DNA of 64,000 nucleotides from Streptomyces antibioticus (GTDB taxonomy: Bacteria > Actinomycetota > Actinomycetes > Streptomycetales > Streptomycetaceae), in the NCBI RefSeq assembly GCF_001514065.1, contig NZ_KQ948422.1:1116001-1180000 (forward strand). The letters are read 5' to 3'. Below, piece by piece: positions 1 to 8,965 of this stretch. The position numbers were made by a program, and so were the translations under genes. The notes under the pieces are model-generated. The model was not told the origin of the DNA, made no database searches, and saw nothing but the letters and a program-made list of their open reading frames with translations. Within the stretch, counting starts at the first letter, position 1, and each line of letters begins with the position of its first letter.

Positions 1-135
1 CTGACTCTGGACGGCGTGGCCTATCTGCCGCTGGCCGGGGCGGGCGCCCGCGTGGAACTGGCCGTCGCCCACCGCGCCGACCGCGCCGAACCGCATCTGG
101 CGCGGACGGTGGGCATCATCCGGGCGGCGTTCTGA
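1..135 (+). CDS. LysR-type regulator, C-terminal fragment (cut by window edge)
   Basis: An open frame runs in from the left edge and ends at TGA 133-135. The 44 visible residues include GVAYLPLAG and end in an amphipathic helix with TVGIIRAAF. This resembles the last strand and helix of the LysR effector-binding domain, where a G-V-x-Y-x-P-L segment is common. The DNA-binding half lies outside the window, so neither target nor inducer can be inferred. It converges on the minus-strand gene that ends at 149. Confidence 0.55.
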   Translation: MTLDGVAYLPLAGAGARVELAVAHRADRAEPHLARTVGIIRAAF

Positions 136-148
136 GGCGTCACCGGGG

Positions 149-664
149 TCAGCAGTCGAACGCCGACCAGCAGATGTCGTTCCGCAACCGCTGGTCGTCG
201 AGGACCAGTTCGCGGATCGCCTCCGGGAGCCGGTCACGCTGCCACTGGCACTCGCGTCGTCCGGCCGCCTCACTCTCGGCCTTCGGTACGGCGGCGCGAA
301 CGGCCTTGATCGCGTAGGCGGCCGCGCCGAGTTCGTGCGCGGCGACGTGTGCGACGACCGCGGCCTGGCCGGCGGCGTAGGCGGCGTTCCGGGCCGCTCC
401 CCGCAGGTCGCGAGCGGCACCCATCGCATGGCCGCCCGCCGCCCTGGCCTCCATCATCCTGACCTCGCCGCGTGTCCAGGCGCGGGCGTGCTCGATGGCC
501 TGACGCGGACGCGGGTCCTCGGGCCGAGCCGTCTCGAAGAGGTGGAGGACGTGTTCCGCGCAGACCGCCGCCCAGAGGGCGAGGAGATGGTGGTCGGCGT
601 CGGTGAGGGTGCCGCCGCGGCGGATGGTCACGAAGCGGGGGTCCCTGACCTTCGGGAGGATCAC
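149..664 (-). CDS. Imm-5-like putative immunity protein
   Basis: A predicted soluble, largely alpha-helical protein of about 171 residues. It opens with VRDPRFVTIRRGGTLTDADH and then has alanine-rich helices with LWAAVCAEHVLHLF and NAAYAAGQAAVVAHVAAHELGA. This layout matches actinobacterial proteins annotated as putative immunity protein (Imm-5-like) and sometimes mislabelled SbcC exonuclease. I chose the GTG at 664-662 because a GGAAGGAAG ribosome site lies 7 nt upstream. An upstream ATG at 712 is in frame but lacks such a site. No toxin gene is adjacent, so an immunity role is family inference only. Confidence 0.55.
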   Translation of the reverse strand: MILPKVRDPRFVTIRRGGTLTDADHHLLALWAAVCAEHVLHLFETARPEDPRPRQAIEHARAWTRGEVRMMEARAAGGHAMGAARDLRGAARNAAYAAGQAAVVAHVAAHELGAAAYAIKAVRAAVPKAESEAAGRRECQWQRDRLPEAIRELVLDDQRLRNDICWSAFDC

Positions 665-1011
665 GGTGGGTCTTCCTTCCTGCCGGCTTTCGCCTCGGTG
701 CGGCTTGATCATGTAGCACTCGATCGCTGCCGGACGTCGTTCGGCCTGGTGAGAGGCCTGTGGACGCTGCGGCGGCTCACGAAGAGTGGCGCAATGTCGC
801 TCTTGGACCGATAAACCGTATTCGAATGATTGTCACCGCTTCGAAGGAAGCAGCTGGGTTCTCCGGGCGAGGCGGCTCAACCGGCCGTTACGGTCCTGCG
901 AGTGGATGGATCACCGCCGCCGTCCCGTCCCGTTGCCGCATCCTCCCCCACTCCCGACCGGCGTACAGCTGTGCGCCGATCGCCCGGCCACGCAAGGAGC
1001 AGCCCACCCCG
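665..1011 (+). promoter_or_regulatory. Divergent intergenic region upstream of the 2-MIB operon, with two 8-bp palindromes
   Basis: No convincing gene lies in these 347 bases. Positions 820-827 (ATTCGAAT) and 839-846 (CTTCGAAG) are perfect palindromes sharing the TTCGAA core, with centres 19 bp apart, roughly two helical turns. They lie about 170 bp ahead of the shell-protein ATG and could be paired half-sites for a regulator. No clear -35/-10 pair was assigned. Confidence 0.3.
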
Positions 1012-2427
1012 ATGACCGTGGACAGCAGCCCGGAGACCGAGGCCGCACCAGCCGCGCCGCAGCAGTCCCTGAGCACCGCCGCCGCACGCAATCTCACCAC
1101 GACCACGAAGTCCGCTCCGCAGATGCAGGAGATCACCTCCCGCTGGCTGCTGCGGATGCTCCCCTGGGTCGAGACCAAGGGCGGCGCCTACCGGGTCAAC
1201 CGGCGGTTGCGTCATACCGTCGGCGACGGTCGCATCGAGTTCGTGCAGGAGGGGGCCACGGTCCGGGTGATCCCCCGTGAACTCGGCGAACTGGCCCTGC
1301 TGCGGGGCTTCGAGGACCTGGACGTCCTCACCGCGCTCGCCGACCGCTGCGCACAGCGCGACTTCGCCGCCGGCGAGGTCATCGCCTCGCGCGGCAGCCC
1401 GGCCGACCGCATCCATCTGATCGCCCACGGGCGGATCAGCCAGTCCGGTGAGGGCCAGTACGGCGGGGAGATCGCCATCGCGGTCCTCGCCGACGGCGCC
1501 CACTTCGGTGAGAACGCCCTCCTCGACGCGGACGCCCGGCACGACTGCACGGCCACCGCCGAGACCTCCGGCACCCTCCTGACCCTCTCCCGCGCCGACT
1601 TCGCCGCCGTACGGGACTCCGCTCCCGCTCTCCAGGCCCACCTCGCCGAGTTCGCCTCCAGCACACGGCGACCGCAGAACAAGCACGGTGAGGCCGCGAT
1701 CGCCCTGTCGGCCGGCCACGTCGGCGAGGTCGACGTACCGAACACCTTCGTGGACTACGAGTTGAAGCCCCGGGAGTACGAACTCTCGGTCGCGCAGACC
1801 GTCCTGAGGATCCACACCCGGGTGGCCGACCTCTACAACGGGCCGATGAACCAGACCGAGGAACAACTCCGGCTGACCATCGAGGCGTTGCGCGAGCGCC
1901 AGGAACACGAGCTCATCAACAACCGTGAGTTCGGGCTGCTCCACAACGTCGACTTCAAGCAGCGCATCCAGCCCCACTCCGGTCCGCCGACCCCGGACGA
2001 CATGGACGATCTGCTCTGTCGCCGCCGCGGCACCAAGTTCTTCCTCGCCCACCCCAGGACGATCGCCGCGATCGGCCGCGGCTTCAACGCCTACGGGCTC
2101 TACCCGGACCACGTCGATGTCGGCGGGCAGTCCGTCCCGGCCTGGCGCGGGGTTCCGATCCTGCCGTGCAGCAAGATCCCGATCAGCAAGGAGCAGACCA
2201 GCTCCATCATCGCGCTGCGCACGGGCGAGAAGAACCAAGGGGTCATCGGTCTGTGGCAGACCGGACTGCCGGACGAGGTCGAACCGGGGCTGTCGGCCCG
2301 CTTCATGGGCATCAACGAGCAGGCGGTCATGTCCTATCTCGTCAGCACGTACTACTCCGCCGCGGTGCTCGTGCCCGACGCGCTCGGCGTCATGGAGAAC
2401 GTGCAGATCGCCCGCGGTCGGGACTGA
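1012..2427 (+). CDS. Family 2B encapsulin shell protein with cyclic-nucleotide-binding domain
   Basis: A 471-residue protein that, by family, self-assembles into a nanocompartment around 2-MIB synthase. Residues about 40-90 ([14 protein letters not shown]) and 235-471 are HK97-fold shell segments. Residues about 95-215 form an inserted Crp/Fnr-type cyclic-nucleotide-binding domain with the HFGENALL cassette. R176 is the only arginine near the phosphate-binding position and is followed by H177-D178 instead of the classical Ser/Thr, so ligand binding may be altered. There is no helix-turn-helix, so this is not a Crp transcription factor despite common annotation. The ATG at 1012 follows AAGGAG at 994-999; upstream in-frame codons look non-coding. 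It is the first gene of the 2-MIB operon, 36 nt before the synthase. Confidence 0.88.
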   Translation: MTVDSSPETEAAPAAPQQSLSTAAARNLTTTTKSAPQMQEITSRWLLRMLPWVETKGGAYRVNRRLRHTVGDGRIEFVQEGATVRVIPRELGELALLRGFEDLDVLTALADRCAQRDFAAGEVIASRGSPADRIHLIAHGRISQSGEGQYGGEIAIAVLADGAHFGENALLDADARHDCTATAETSGTLLTLSRADFAAVRDSAPALQAHLAEFASSTRRPQNKHGEAAIALSAGHVGEVDVPNTFVDYELKPREYELSVAQTVLRIHTRVADLYNGPMNQTEEQLRLTIEALRERQEHELINNREFGLLHNVDFKQRIQPHSGPPTPDDMDDLLCRRRGTKFFLAHPRTIAAIGRGFNAYGLYPDHVDVGGQSVPAWRGVPILPCSKIPISKEQTSSIIALRTGEKNQGVIGLWQTGLPDEVEPGLSARFMGINEQAVMSYLVSTYYSAAVLVPDALGVMENVQIARGRD

Positions 2428-2463
2428 CACACCCATCCCTGACACCTACGCAAGGAGTAGTGG

Positions 2464-3936
2464 ATGCCCGAATCCGGGCCCCCTGGACCGTCCATCCCCG
2501 GGCAGCGGTCGCTGCCGTCCGGCGTCGCACCGGAAGCTCCCACGCCGGCTGTGCCCGAGCTTCCGATCACCGCGGCCGCCTTCGGACTTGAGGCCGTACT
2601 CCATCCGACGACCGCTCTCCCGCCTCCGCCGGTCGCCGGCACGCCACCCGCGACGCCTGCGGAGCCCGTCTTTCAGCGGGTCCTGGGCGGGCCGACCGGG
2701 CTGGGCACCAACTCACTGTCGTTGGCGGCCGGTTCAGCCGGTACGGCTTCGTCACCGCCGGTCGCCGTCGCGGAATCGGCCGCTTCTCCCCTGCCGGCGG
2801 CCGTGCCCGAGACCGCTCCCGCGAGCGCTCCGGGTGTCGAGCGGGTCCTGGGCGGGCCCACCGGCCTGGGCACGGCCTCGCTGTCCCTCGCCCGCACCGC
2901 GCATCGGCCGCCGCCAGAAGCCGTCCCGGCGGCCCCGGCCGCCGCGCCACCCACCGAAGGGCAGGCCGTACCCGGCCTCTACCACCACCCGATCCCGGAA
3001 CCCGACCCGCTGCGCGTCGAGGAGGTGAGCCGCCGGATCAAGCGCTGGGCCGAGGACGAGGTGCAGCTCTATCCCGAGGAGTGGGAGGGGCAGTTCGACG
3101 GCTTCTCGGTCGGCCGGTACATGGTCGGCTGCCATCCCGACGCCCCCACGGTCGATCACCTCATGATCGCCACCCGGCTGATGGTCGCGGAGAACGCGGT
3201 CGACGACTGCTACTGCGAGGACCACGGCGGCTCACCCGTCGGCCTCGGCGGCCGCCTTCTGCTGGCCCACACCGCGCTCGACCCGCTCCACACCACCCCG
3301 GAGTACGCGCCGGCCTGGCTGGAGTCGCTCGGCTCGGACCCGCCGCGTCGCGCCTATCGCAGTGCCATGGACTACTTCAACTCCATGGCCTCGCCCTCCC
3401 AGGTCGACCGCTACCGCCACGACATGGCCCGGCTGCACCTGGGTTACCTGGCCGAGGCCGCCTGGGCCGAGACCGATCACGTCCCGGAGGTGTGGGAGTA
3501 CCTGGCCATGCGCCAGTTCAACAACTTCCGCCCCTGCCCCACCATCACCGACACCATCGGAGGCTACGAGCTACCAGCCGACCTGCACGCCCGGCCCGAG
3601 ATGCAGCGCGTCATCGCCCTGGCCGGCAACGCGACCACCATCGTCAACGACCTGTACTCGTACACCAAGGAGCTCGCCAGCCCCGGCCGGCACCTGAACC
3701 TGCCCGTGGTGATCGCCGAACAGGAGAAGCTCTCGGAGCGCGACGCCTATCTCAAGGCGGTCGAGGTCCACAACGACCTCATGCACGCCTTCGAGGCGGC
3801 GGCGGCCGACCTGGCCGCGTCCTGCCCCCTGCCCCCCGTGGTGCGCTTCCTCAAGGGCGTGGCCACCTGGGTCGACGGCAACCACGACTGGCATCGCACC
3901 AACACCTACCGCTACAGCCTGCCCGCCTTCTGGTAA
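2464..3936 (+). CDS. 2-methylisoborneol synthase (terpene cyclase) with disordered cargo-type N-terminus
   Basis: A 490-residue class I terpene cyclase that converts 2-methyl-GPP to the earthy odorant 2-methylisoborneol. Residues about 170-490 are the catalytic domain: metal motif DDCYCED at 247-253, NSE-type triad NDLYSYTKE at 395-403, and an Arg-Tyr pair in TNTYRYSLPAFW at the C-terminus. Residues 1-170 are Pro/Ala-rich and probably disordered. They carry an 11-residue motif, RVLGGPTGLGT, at 72-82 and again at 127-137. Family knowledge assigns this tail to loading into the encapsulin encoded just upstream. AAGGAG precedes the ATG. The frame ends 15 nt before the methyltransferase. Confidence 0.95.
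   Translation: MPESGPPGPSIPGQRSLPSGVAPEAPTPAVPELPITAAAFGLEAVLHPTTALPPPPVAGTPPATPAEPVFQRVLGGPTGLGTNSLSLAAGSAGTASSPPVAVAESAASPLPAAVPETAPASAPGVERVLGGPTGLGTASLSLARTAHRPPPEAVPAAPAAAPPTEGQAVPGLYHHPIPEPDPLRVEEVSRRIKRWAEDEVQLYPEEWEGQFDGFSVGRYMVGCHPDAPTVDHLMIATRLMVAENAVDDCYCEDHGGSPVGLGGRLLLAHTALDPLHTTPEYAPAWLESLGSDPPRRAYRSAMDYFNSMASPSQVDRYRHDMARLHLGYLAEAAWAETDHVPEVWEYLAMRQFNNFRPCPTITDTIGGYELPADLHARPEMQRVIALAGNATTIVNDLYSYTKELASPGRHLNLPVVIAEQEKLSERDAYLKAVEVHNDLMHAFEAAAADLAASCPLPPVVRFLKGVATWVDGNHDWHRTNTYRYSLPAFW
2677..2874 (+). repeat. Duplicated cargo-loading motif inside the 2-MIB synthase N-terminus
   Basis: The codons at 2677-2709 and 2842-2874 encode the identical 11-mer RVLGGPTGLGT, followed by NSLSLA and ASLSLA. 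The two copies differ in DNA (GGGCCGACC versus GGGCCCACC), so protein sequence rather than DNA appears to be conserved. They are separated by a 44-residue Pro/Ala linker. The natural reading is short linear motifs that bind the shell interior. Confidence 0.8.
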
Positions 3937-3951
3937 GGAACGGACACTCAG

Positions 3952-4827
3952 TTGACCACAGAAATCACCCCCACCGTCTCTGCGACGATCCCGGCCCCCG
4001 CGACCCCCTACCAGGGGGACATCGCCCGGTACTGGAACAACGAGGCGAGGCCGGTGAACCTGCGCCTCGGTGACGTGGACGGGCTCTACCACCACCACTA
4101 CGGCATCGGCGCCGTCAACCACGAAGCCCTCGGCGACCCGGAACACAGCGAGTACGAGAAGAAGCTCATCGCCGAACTGCACCGACTGGAGTCCGCCCAG
4201 GCCGAGTTCCTCCTGGACCACCTCGGCCCCGTCACCGCCGACGACACCCTCGTCGACGCGGGCTGCGGGCGCGGCGGCTCCATGGTCATGGCCCACCAGC
4301 GCTTCGGCTGCAAGGTCGAGGGCGTCACCCTGTCCGCCACCCAGGCCGAGTTCGGCAACGGCCGGGCGCGGGACCTGCGGATCCAGGACCGGGTGCGCTC
4401 CCGGGTGTGCAACATGCTCGACACTCCCTTCGAGAAGGGCAGCGTCACCGCGTCGTGGAACAACGAGTCGACCATGTACGTCGACCTGCACGACCTGTTC
4501 GCCGAGCACTCCCGCTTCCTGAAGGTGGGCGGCCGGTACGTGACCATCACCGGCTGCTGGAACCCCCGCTACGGCCAGCCGTCGAAGTGGGTCTCCCAGA
4601 TCAACGCCCACTTCGAGTGCAACATCCACTCACGGCGTGAGTATCTGCGGGCGATGGCCGACAACCGGCTCGTGCCGCAGACCGTGATCGACCTGACCCC
4701 GGACACCCTGCCCTACTGGGAACTGCGGGCGACGTCGTCGCTGGTCACCGGGATCGAGGAAGCGTTCATCGAGTCGTACCGGGACGGCTCCTTCCAGTAC
4801 GTGCTGATCGCGGCCGACCGCGTCTGA
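3952..4827 (+). CDS. Geranyl diphosphate 2-C-methyltransferase
   Basis: A 291-residue SAM-dependent methyltransferase that makes 2-methyl-GPP, the substrate of the adjacent synthase. The SAM-binding loop VDAGCGRGG is at 101-109. The N-terminal [11 protein letters not shown] and the C-terminal [13 protein letters not shown] segment are typical of this family. I chose the TTG start at 3952 because AAGGA overlaps the synthase stop about 11 nt upstream. As the third gene of the cassette it completes the pathway. The hairpin at 4841-4876 follows. Confidence 0.95.
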   Translation: MTTEITPTVSATIPAPATPYQGDIARYWNNEARPVNLRLGDVDGLYHHHYGIGAVNHEALGDPEHSEYEKKLIAELHRLESAQAEFLLDHLGPVTADDTLVDAGCGRGGSMVMAHQRFGCKVEGVTLSATQAEFGNGRARDLRIQDRVRSRVCNMLDTPFEKGSVTASWNNESTMYVDLHDLFAEHSRFLKVGGRYVTITGCWNPRYGQPSKWVSQINAHFECNIHSRREYLRAMADNRLVPQTVIDLTPDTLPYWELRATSSLVTGIEEAFIESYRDGSFQYVLIAADRV

Positions 4828-4840
4828 CAGCCGGCGACGG

Positions 4841-4876
4841 CAAGCGTGGCGGCTCCCTGCGGGCCGCCACGCCTTG
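4841..4876 (+). terminator. Hairpin terminator of the 2-MIB operon
   Basis: GCGTGGCGGC (4844-4853) pairs with GCCGCCACGC (4863-4872) across a 9-nt loop. The pairing extends to CAA/TTG at the base with one bulged C. It lies 16 nt after the methyltransferase stop and has no U-tract, which is common in Streptomyces. Confidence 0.7.
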
Positions 4877-4930
4877 CTCATGGTCACCGGGCGCCTCGGC
4901 GGCGGGGCGTTGTCAGTGGCGGAGTGCAAG

Positions 4931-7027
4931 ATGATCCGTATGACGACACCAGCTGCACAGATCGTGGATGCCGCCGCCTACACGCAGGCGGTCGAGGACG
5001 CGGTGAAGGCCTCGGCCGCCTACTACGAGGGCGGGACCTCGCCCCTCGACGACGACACCTACGACCGGCTGGTGCGCGGCATCGCGCAGTGGGAGCACGC
5101 CCACCCCGACCAGGTGCTCCCCGACTCCCCCACGGGCAAGGTCGCCGGCGGCGCGGTGGAGGGGGACGTCCCGCACACGGTGCCGATGCTCAGTCTCGAC
5201 AACGTCTTCTCCGCCGAGGAGTTCACCGCCTGGGCCGCCTCGCTGGCGCGCCGGATCGGCCATGACGTCACCCGTTTCAGCAGCGAGCCGAAGCTCGACG
5301 GGCTGGCGATCGCCGCCCGTTACACCCACGGCCGGCTGAGACAGCTGATCACCCGCGGGGACGGCACGGCCGGGGAGGACGTCAGCCACGCGATCGGCAC
5401 CATCGAGGGCCTGCCCGACACCCTGTCCGAGCCGGTCACCGTGGAGGTCCGCGGCGAGGTCCTGATGACGACGGCCCAGTTCGAGCACGCCAACGAGGTG
5501 CGCACGCAGCACGGCGGGCAGCCGTTCGCCAACCCGCGCAACGCCGCAGCAGGCACCCTGCGCGCCAAGGACCGCGCTTACACCGTGCCGATGACGTTCT
5601 TCGGCTACGGCCTGCTCCCGCTGCCCGGTACCGACACCGCTCTCGCCGACCGGCTCGGCGAAGGCGCGCACAGCGAACTGATGGCGCAGGCCGCCGCGTT
5701 GGGGGTGAACACCACCGCGTCGACCGCCGTGCCGGGCACCACCGCCGACGGCATCGAGGAGGTCCTGGCCCGGGTCGAGGAGATCGCCGCCCTGCGCGCC
5801 GAGCTGCCGTTCGGGATCGACGGCGTCGTCATCAAGGCCGACCTGGCCGCCGACCAGCAGGCCGCCGGTTCCGGCAGCCGTGCTCCGCGGTGGGCGATCG
5901 CCTACAAGCTGCCGGCCGTGGAGAAGATCACGCGACTGCTGGAGGTGGAGTGGAACGTGGGCCGCACCGGCATCATCGCCCCGCGCGCGGTCCTGGAACC
6001 GGTCGAGATCGACGGCTCCACCATCACCTACGCCACCCTGCACAACCCGGCCGACATCACCCGCCGCGACCTGCGCCTGGGCGACCACGTCATGGTCTAC
6101 CGGGCCGGCGATGTCATCCCCCGCGTCGAGGCCCCCGTCGCCCATCTGCGCACCGGCGACGAGCAGCCGATCGCCTTCCCCGAGGTGTGCCCGCGCTGCG
6201 GCTCGGACATCGACACCAGCGAGCAGCGCTGGCGCTGCACCAACGGCCGCAACTGCCACCTGGTCGCTTCCCTGTCCTACGCCGCGGGCCGCGACCAGCT
6301 CGACATCGAGGGCCTGGGCCACACTCGGGTCGTCCAGCTCGTCGACGCCGGTCTGGTCGCCGATCTCGCCGATCTGTTCACCCTCACCCGCGAGCAGCTC
6401 CTGGCCCTGGAGCGGATGGGCGAGACCAGCACCGACAACCTGCTGGCCGCGCTGACCGCGGCCAAGGGCCAGCCGCTGTCCCGGGTGCTGTGCGCGCTCG
6501 GGGTGCGGGGCACCGGCCGGTCGATGTCCCGGCGGATCGCCCGTCACTTCGCGACCATGGACCACATCAGGGCCGCCGACGCCGAGGCGATGCAGCAGGT
6601 GGAGGGCATCGGCACGGAGAAGGCGCCGTCCATCGTCGCCGAACTGGCCGAACTGGCCCCGCTCATCGACAAGCTCGTCGCGGTCGGGGTCAACATGACC
6701 GAACCCGGCGCGACACCGCCACCCGCGGCGGACGCCGACCCTGCCGAAGGACCCGAGGACGCGGCGACCGCGGACCTGCCGCTGGCGGGGATGACCGTCG
6801 TCGTCACCGGCTCGATGACCGGCGCTCTCGAAAAGCTCTCCCGCAACCAGATGAACGAGCTCATCGAACGGGCCGGCGGCCGCTCCTCCTCCAGCGTCTC
6901 CAAGAAGACGACCCTGGTGGTCGCCGGAGAGGGCGCCGGCTCCAAGCGCGCCAAGGCCGAGGACCTCGGCATCCGGTTGGCGGCGCCGGACGAGTTCGCC
7001 GCGCTCGTCGCCGACTTCCTGCCCTGA
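4931..7027 (+). CDS. NAD-dependent DNA ligase, LigA family
   Basis: About 698 residues that seal nicks using NAD+. Visible parts in order: Ia domain with [11 protein letters not shown]; adenylation domain with KLDG, catalytic K121; OB-fold region near [16 protein letters not shown]; a Cys4 zinc finger (C420, C423, C436, C442); helix-hairpin-helix repeats; and a C-terminal BRCT domain from about 620 ([21 protein letters not shown]). All expected domains are present. The context (odorant cassette, regulators) is not that of the usual housekeeping locus, so this may be a second LigA-type copy of the kind some Streptomyces carry. The start at 4931 has GGAG 6 nt upstream; ATG 4940 is also possible. 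Confidence 0.9.
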   Translation: MIRMTTPAAQIVDAAAYTQAVEDAVKASAAYYEGGTSPLDDDTYDRLVRGIAQWEHAHPDQVLPDSPTGKVAGGAVEGDVPHTVPMLSLDNVFSAEEFTAWAASLARRIGHDVTRFSSEPKLDGLAIAARYTHGRLRQLITRGDGTAGEDVSHAIGTIEGLPDTLSEPVTVEVRGEVLMTTAQFEHANEVRTQHGGQPFANPRNAAAGTLRAKDRAYTVPMTFFGYGLLPLPGTDTALADRLGEGAHSELMAQAAALGVNTTASTAVPGTTADGIEEVLARVEEIAALRAELPFGIDGVVIKADLAADQQAAGSGSRAPRWAIAYKLPAVEKITRLLEVEWNVGRTGIIAPRAVLEPVEIDGSTITYATLHNPADITRRDLRLGDHVMVYRAGDVIPRVEAPVAHLRTGDEQPIAFPEVCPRCGSDIDTSEQRWRCTNGRNCHLVASLSYAAGRDQLDIEGLGHTRVVQLVDAGLVADLADLFTLTREQLLALERMGETSTDNLLAALTAAKGQPLSRVLCALGVRGTGRSMSRRIARHFATMDHIRAADAEAMQQVEGIGTEKAPSIVAELAELAPLIDKLVAVGVNMTEPGATPPPAADADPAEGPEDAATADLPLAGMTVVVTGSMTGALEKLSRNQMNELIERAGGRSSSSVSKKTTLVVAGEGAGSKRAKAEDLGIRLAAPDEFAALVADFLP

Positions 7028-7029
7028 TC

Positions 7030-7061
7030 TGCGCACGGCCCCCTTCGGGGGTCTTGGCGCA
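7030..7061 (+). terminator. Bidirectional hairpin between convergent ligase and TetR genes
   Basis: TGCGC at 7030-7034 pairs with GCGCA at 7057-7061. Inside, CCCCC (7039-7043) pairs with GGGGG (7047-7051) around a short TTC turn. It sits between two convergent genes and can serve both. Confidence 0.65.
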
Positions 7062-7065
7062 GGCG

Positions 7066-7752
7066 CTAGGACCGGCCGAGTCTGGCGGCCACGGCGTCGA
7101 GGACCCAGTCCAGGCCGGTCTCGAAGGATTCCTCGGCGTCCACGTGCGTGCCCTCGTGCACGGCCTTGGACAGCGCCGGGAAGCGTCCCGTGGCCAGCAT
7201 CCTCGTCACATGCGGGCCGTTGGCGCGCTGCCAGTCGCTCTTGGAGAGGCCCGTGGCGCGCTCGGCCCGCAGGTTCGCCACCTCGCGTCGGAGCGCACCA
7301 GTGGTGTAGGCGCTCACCATCTCCGCGGCGCGCATGACGATGTCGACGTCGGCGAGGCCGTCCAGGGCGGCCAGTCGGGCCTCGGTCACGGCGAGGCCGT
7401 TCGGGCCCAGGCTCGGACGGCCGCCGAGCAGGTCGGCCAGCCATTCGTGACGGAGCACCGTCTGCCTGGTGCGGTGGGCGAGGACGCGCAGAGTCTCCCG
7501 CCAGTCACCGGGCCGCGTCTCGGGGAGGATCTCGGCCTGGACCTCGTCCACCATGAGGTCGAACAGCTCCTCCTTGGTGGCGATGTAGCCGTACAGCCGC
7601 ATCGGTCCGGCCTTCAGCCGGGCGGCGACCTTGCGCAGCGACACGTCGTCCAGGCCGCCCTCGTCGGCCAGTGCGACGGCGGCGGCGACGATCCGCTCCC
7701 GGTCGAGCGGCACGGGGCGCGTCGGCGGCTCCGGCCGGTCCCACACAGTCAT
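7066..7752 (-). CDS. TetR/AcrR family transcriptional regulator
   Basis: About 228 residues. The N-terminal helix-turn-helix covers residues about 15-65 (RERIVAAAVALADEGG, VSLRKVAARL, MRLYGYIATKEEL). The helical ligand domain resembles the C-terminal domain of tetracycline-type repressors. It is divergent from an FAD monooxygenase 53 bp away, so it most likely represses that gene and itself. The ATG at 7752 is preferred because the upstream extension (ending YDVA) lies over the operator region. Confidence 0.85.
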   Translation of the reverse strand: MTVWDRPEPPTRPVPLDRERIVAAAVALADEGGLDDVSLRKVAARLKAGPMRLYGYIATKEELFDLMVDEVQAEILPETRPGDWRETLRVLAHRTRQTVLRHEWLADLLGGRPSLGPNGLAVTEARLAALDGLADVDIVMRAAEMVSAYTTGALRREVANLRAERATGLSKSDWQRANGPHVTRMLATGRFPALSKAVHEGTHVDAEESFETGLDWVLDAVAARLGRS

Positions 7753-7763
7753 GGCCACATCGT

Positions 7764-7801
7764 ACTGTTGCGATGCGGCGTATCGGAGCAATACAGTGTA
7801 T
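7764..7801. promoter_or_regulatory. Candidate TetR operator region
   Basis: Within the 53-bp divergent gap, ACTGTTGC (7764-7771) faces GCAATACAGT (7788-7797), an imperfect inverted repeat. ATACAGTGTAT at 7791-7801 is itself palindromic around AGT. The repeat ends 5 bp before the monooxygenase ATG, so a bound repressor would block both promoters. Confidence 0.5.
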
Positions 7802-7805
7802 CGAC

Positions 7806-8933
7806 ATGAGGCATCGCATCGCCGTGGTCGGAGCCGGTCCCGCCGGTCTCACCTTCGCCCGGGTCCTGCACCGTCACGGCCACCCCGTCACCGTCTTCGA
7901 ACGCGACCCCGCCCCCGATGCGCGCCCGCCGGGCGGCACGCTGGACCTGCACGCGGGGTTGGGTCGGCTCGCCCTGGACAAGGCGGGGCTGCTGGCGGAG
8001 TTCCGGACGCTGTCCCGCCCCGAGGGGCAGGCCATGCGCATCCTGGACACGGACGGGACCGTCCTGCGCGACTGGCGCCCCCGCCCGGGCGACGAGGCCA
8101 ACCCCGAGATCGACCGGGGGCAGCTCCGTGACCTGCTGCTCGGCCCGCTCGACGTGGAGTGGGGTCGGGGCGTGACCGAGGTGGTACCGCAGACCCCCGA
8201 GGTCGGCGCACTCGTCCGGTTCGAGGACGGGCGACAGGAGGCGTACGACCTGGTGATCGGCGCGGACGGCGCCTGGTCCCGGGTCCGTCCGGCCGTCTCG
8301 CCGGTGACACCGCACTACACGGGGGTCACCGCGGTGGAGACCTCCCTCGACGACATCGACACCCGCCATCCCGACCTCGCCCGGCTGATCGGTGACGGCT
8401 CCCTGGCCGTGTACGGGGTGAACCGGGGTCTCGTCGCCCAGCGCAACAGCGGTGGCCACGTCAAGGTCTACGGCCAGTTCCGGGTGCCGGCGGACTGGCA
8501 CAAGGACCTGGACCTGGCCGACGCCGAGTCCGTCCGGTCGAGCCTCCTCACCCTGTTCGACGGCTGGGCCGCTCCCGTCCTCGAACTCCTGCGCCGCGGC
8601 AGCACTTTCGCCGCTCGCCCGCTGTACGTCCTGCCCGTCTCCCACACCTGGACCCACGTCCCCGGGGTGACGCTCCTGGGCGACGCCGCCCACCTGATGC
8701 CACCCTTGGGGGCGGGCGCGAATCTCGCGATGCTGGAGGGCGCCGAACTCGCCGAGGCCATCGCCGCCCAGCCACGGCCCGAAGACCTGGACAAGGTCGT
8801 CCGTGCCTTCGAGGAACGGATGTGGGCACGAGCGGGGCGGTGGGCGAAGATGACGACCGCCGGCCTGGAACGGCTCGTGAGCCCCGACCCCGCCCAGGCC
8901 ATCGCCCTCTTCGACGAGGTCCAGCCATCCTGA
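7806..8933 (+). CDS. FAD-dependent monooxygenase (TetX/PHBH-like)
   Basis: A 375-residue flavoprotein hydroxylase of class A architecture. The N-terminal dinucleotide fold has VVGAGPAGL at about 7-15; the DG motif is IGADGAWSRVR; the FAD ribityl motif is LLGDAAHLMPPLGAGANLAM. The GDAAHLMPPLGAGAN stretch resembles TetX-like and aromatic hydroxylases. With its divergent TetR partner this resembles drug- or aromatic-inducible detoxification pairs. The substrate is unknown, and tetracycline inactivation should not be assumed. The ATG at 7806 abuts the operator, so the leader is very short or absent. Confidence 0.85.
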   Translation: MRHRIAVVGAGPAGLTFARVLHRHGHPVTVFERDPAPDARPPGGTLDLHAGLGRLALDKAGLLAEFRTLSRPEGQAMRILDTDGTVLRDWRPRPGDEANPEIDRGQLRDLLLGPLDVEWGRGVTEVVPQTPEVGALVRFEDGRQEAYDLVIGADGAWSRVRPAVSPVTPHYTGVTAVETSLDDIDTRHPDLARLIGDGSLAVYGVNRGLVAQRNSGGHVKVYGQFRVPADWHKDLDLADAESVRSSLLTLFDGWAAPVLELLRRGSTFAARPLYVLPVSHTWTHVPGVTLLGDAAHLMPPLGAGANLAMLEGAELAEAIAAQPRPEDLDKVVRAFEERMWARAGRWAKMTTAGLERLVSPDPAQAIALFDEVQPS

Positions 8934-8965
8934 TGCGTTGAGGACGGCTGTCGAGCCGCGGTCGG

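Noticed and set aside
1012-2427. Crp/Fnr transcription factor
   Set aside because: The cyclic-nucleotide domain is present, but there is no helix-turn-helix and the flanks match the HK97-type encapsulin shell.
4913-7444. An 843-residue antisense frame across the ligase
   Set aside because: Composition is the usual high-GC shadow; no domain is recognisable and the ligase on the other strand is complete.
7806-8933. Tetracycline-inactivating TetX
   Set aside because: Motifs are shared by the whole class A flavin hydroxylase family; nothing specific to tetracycline binding can be read, so only a TetX-like label is used.
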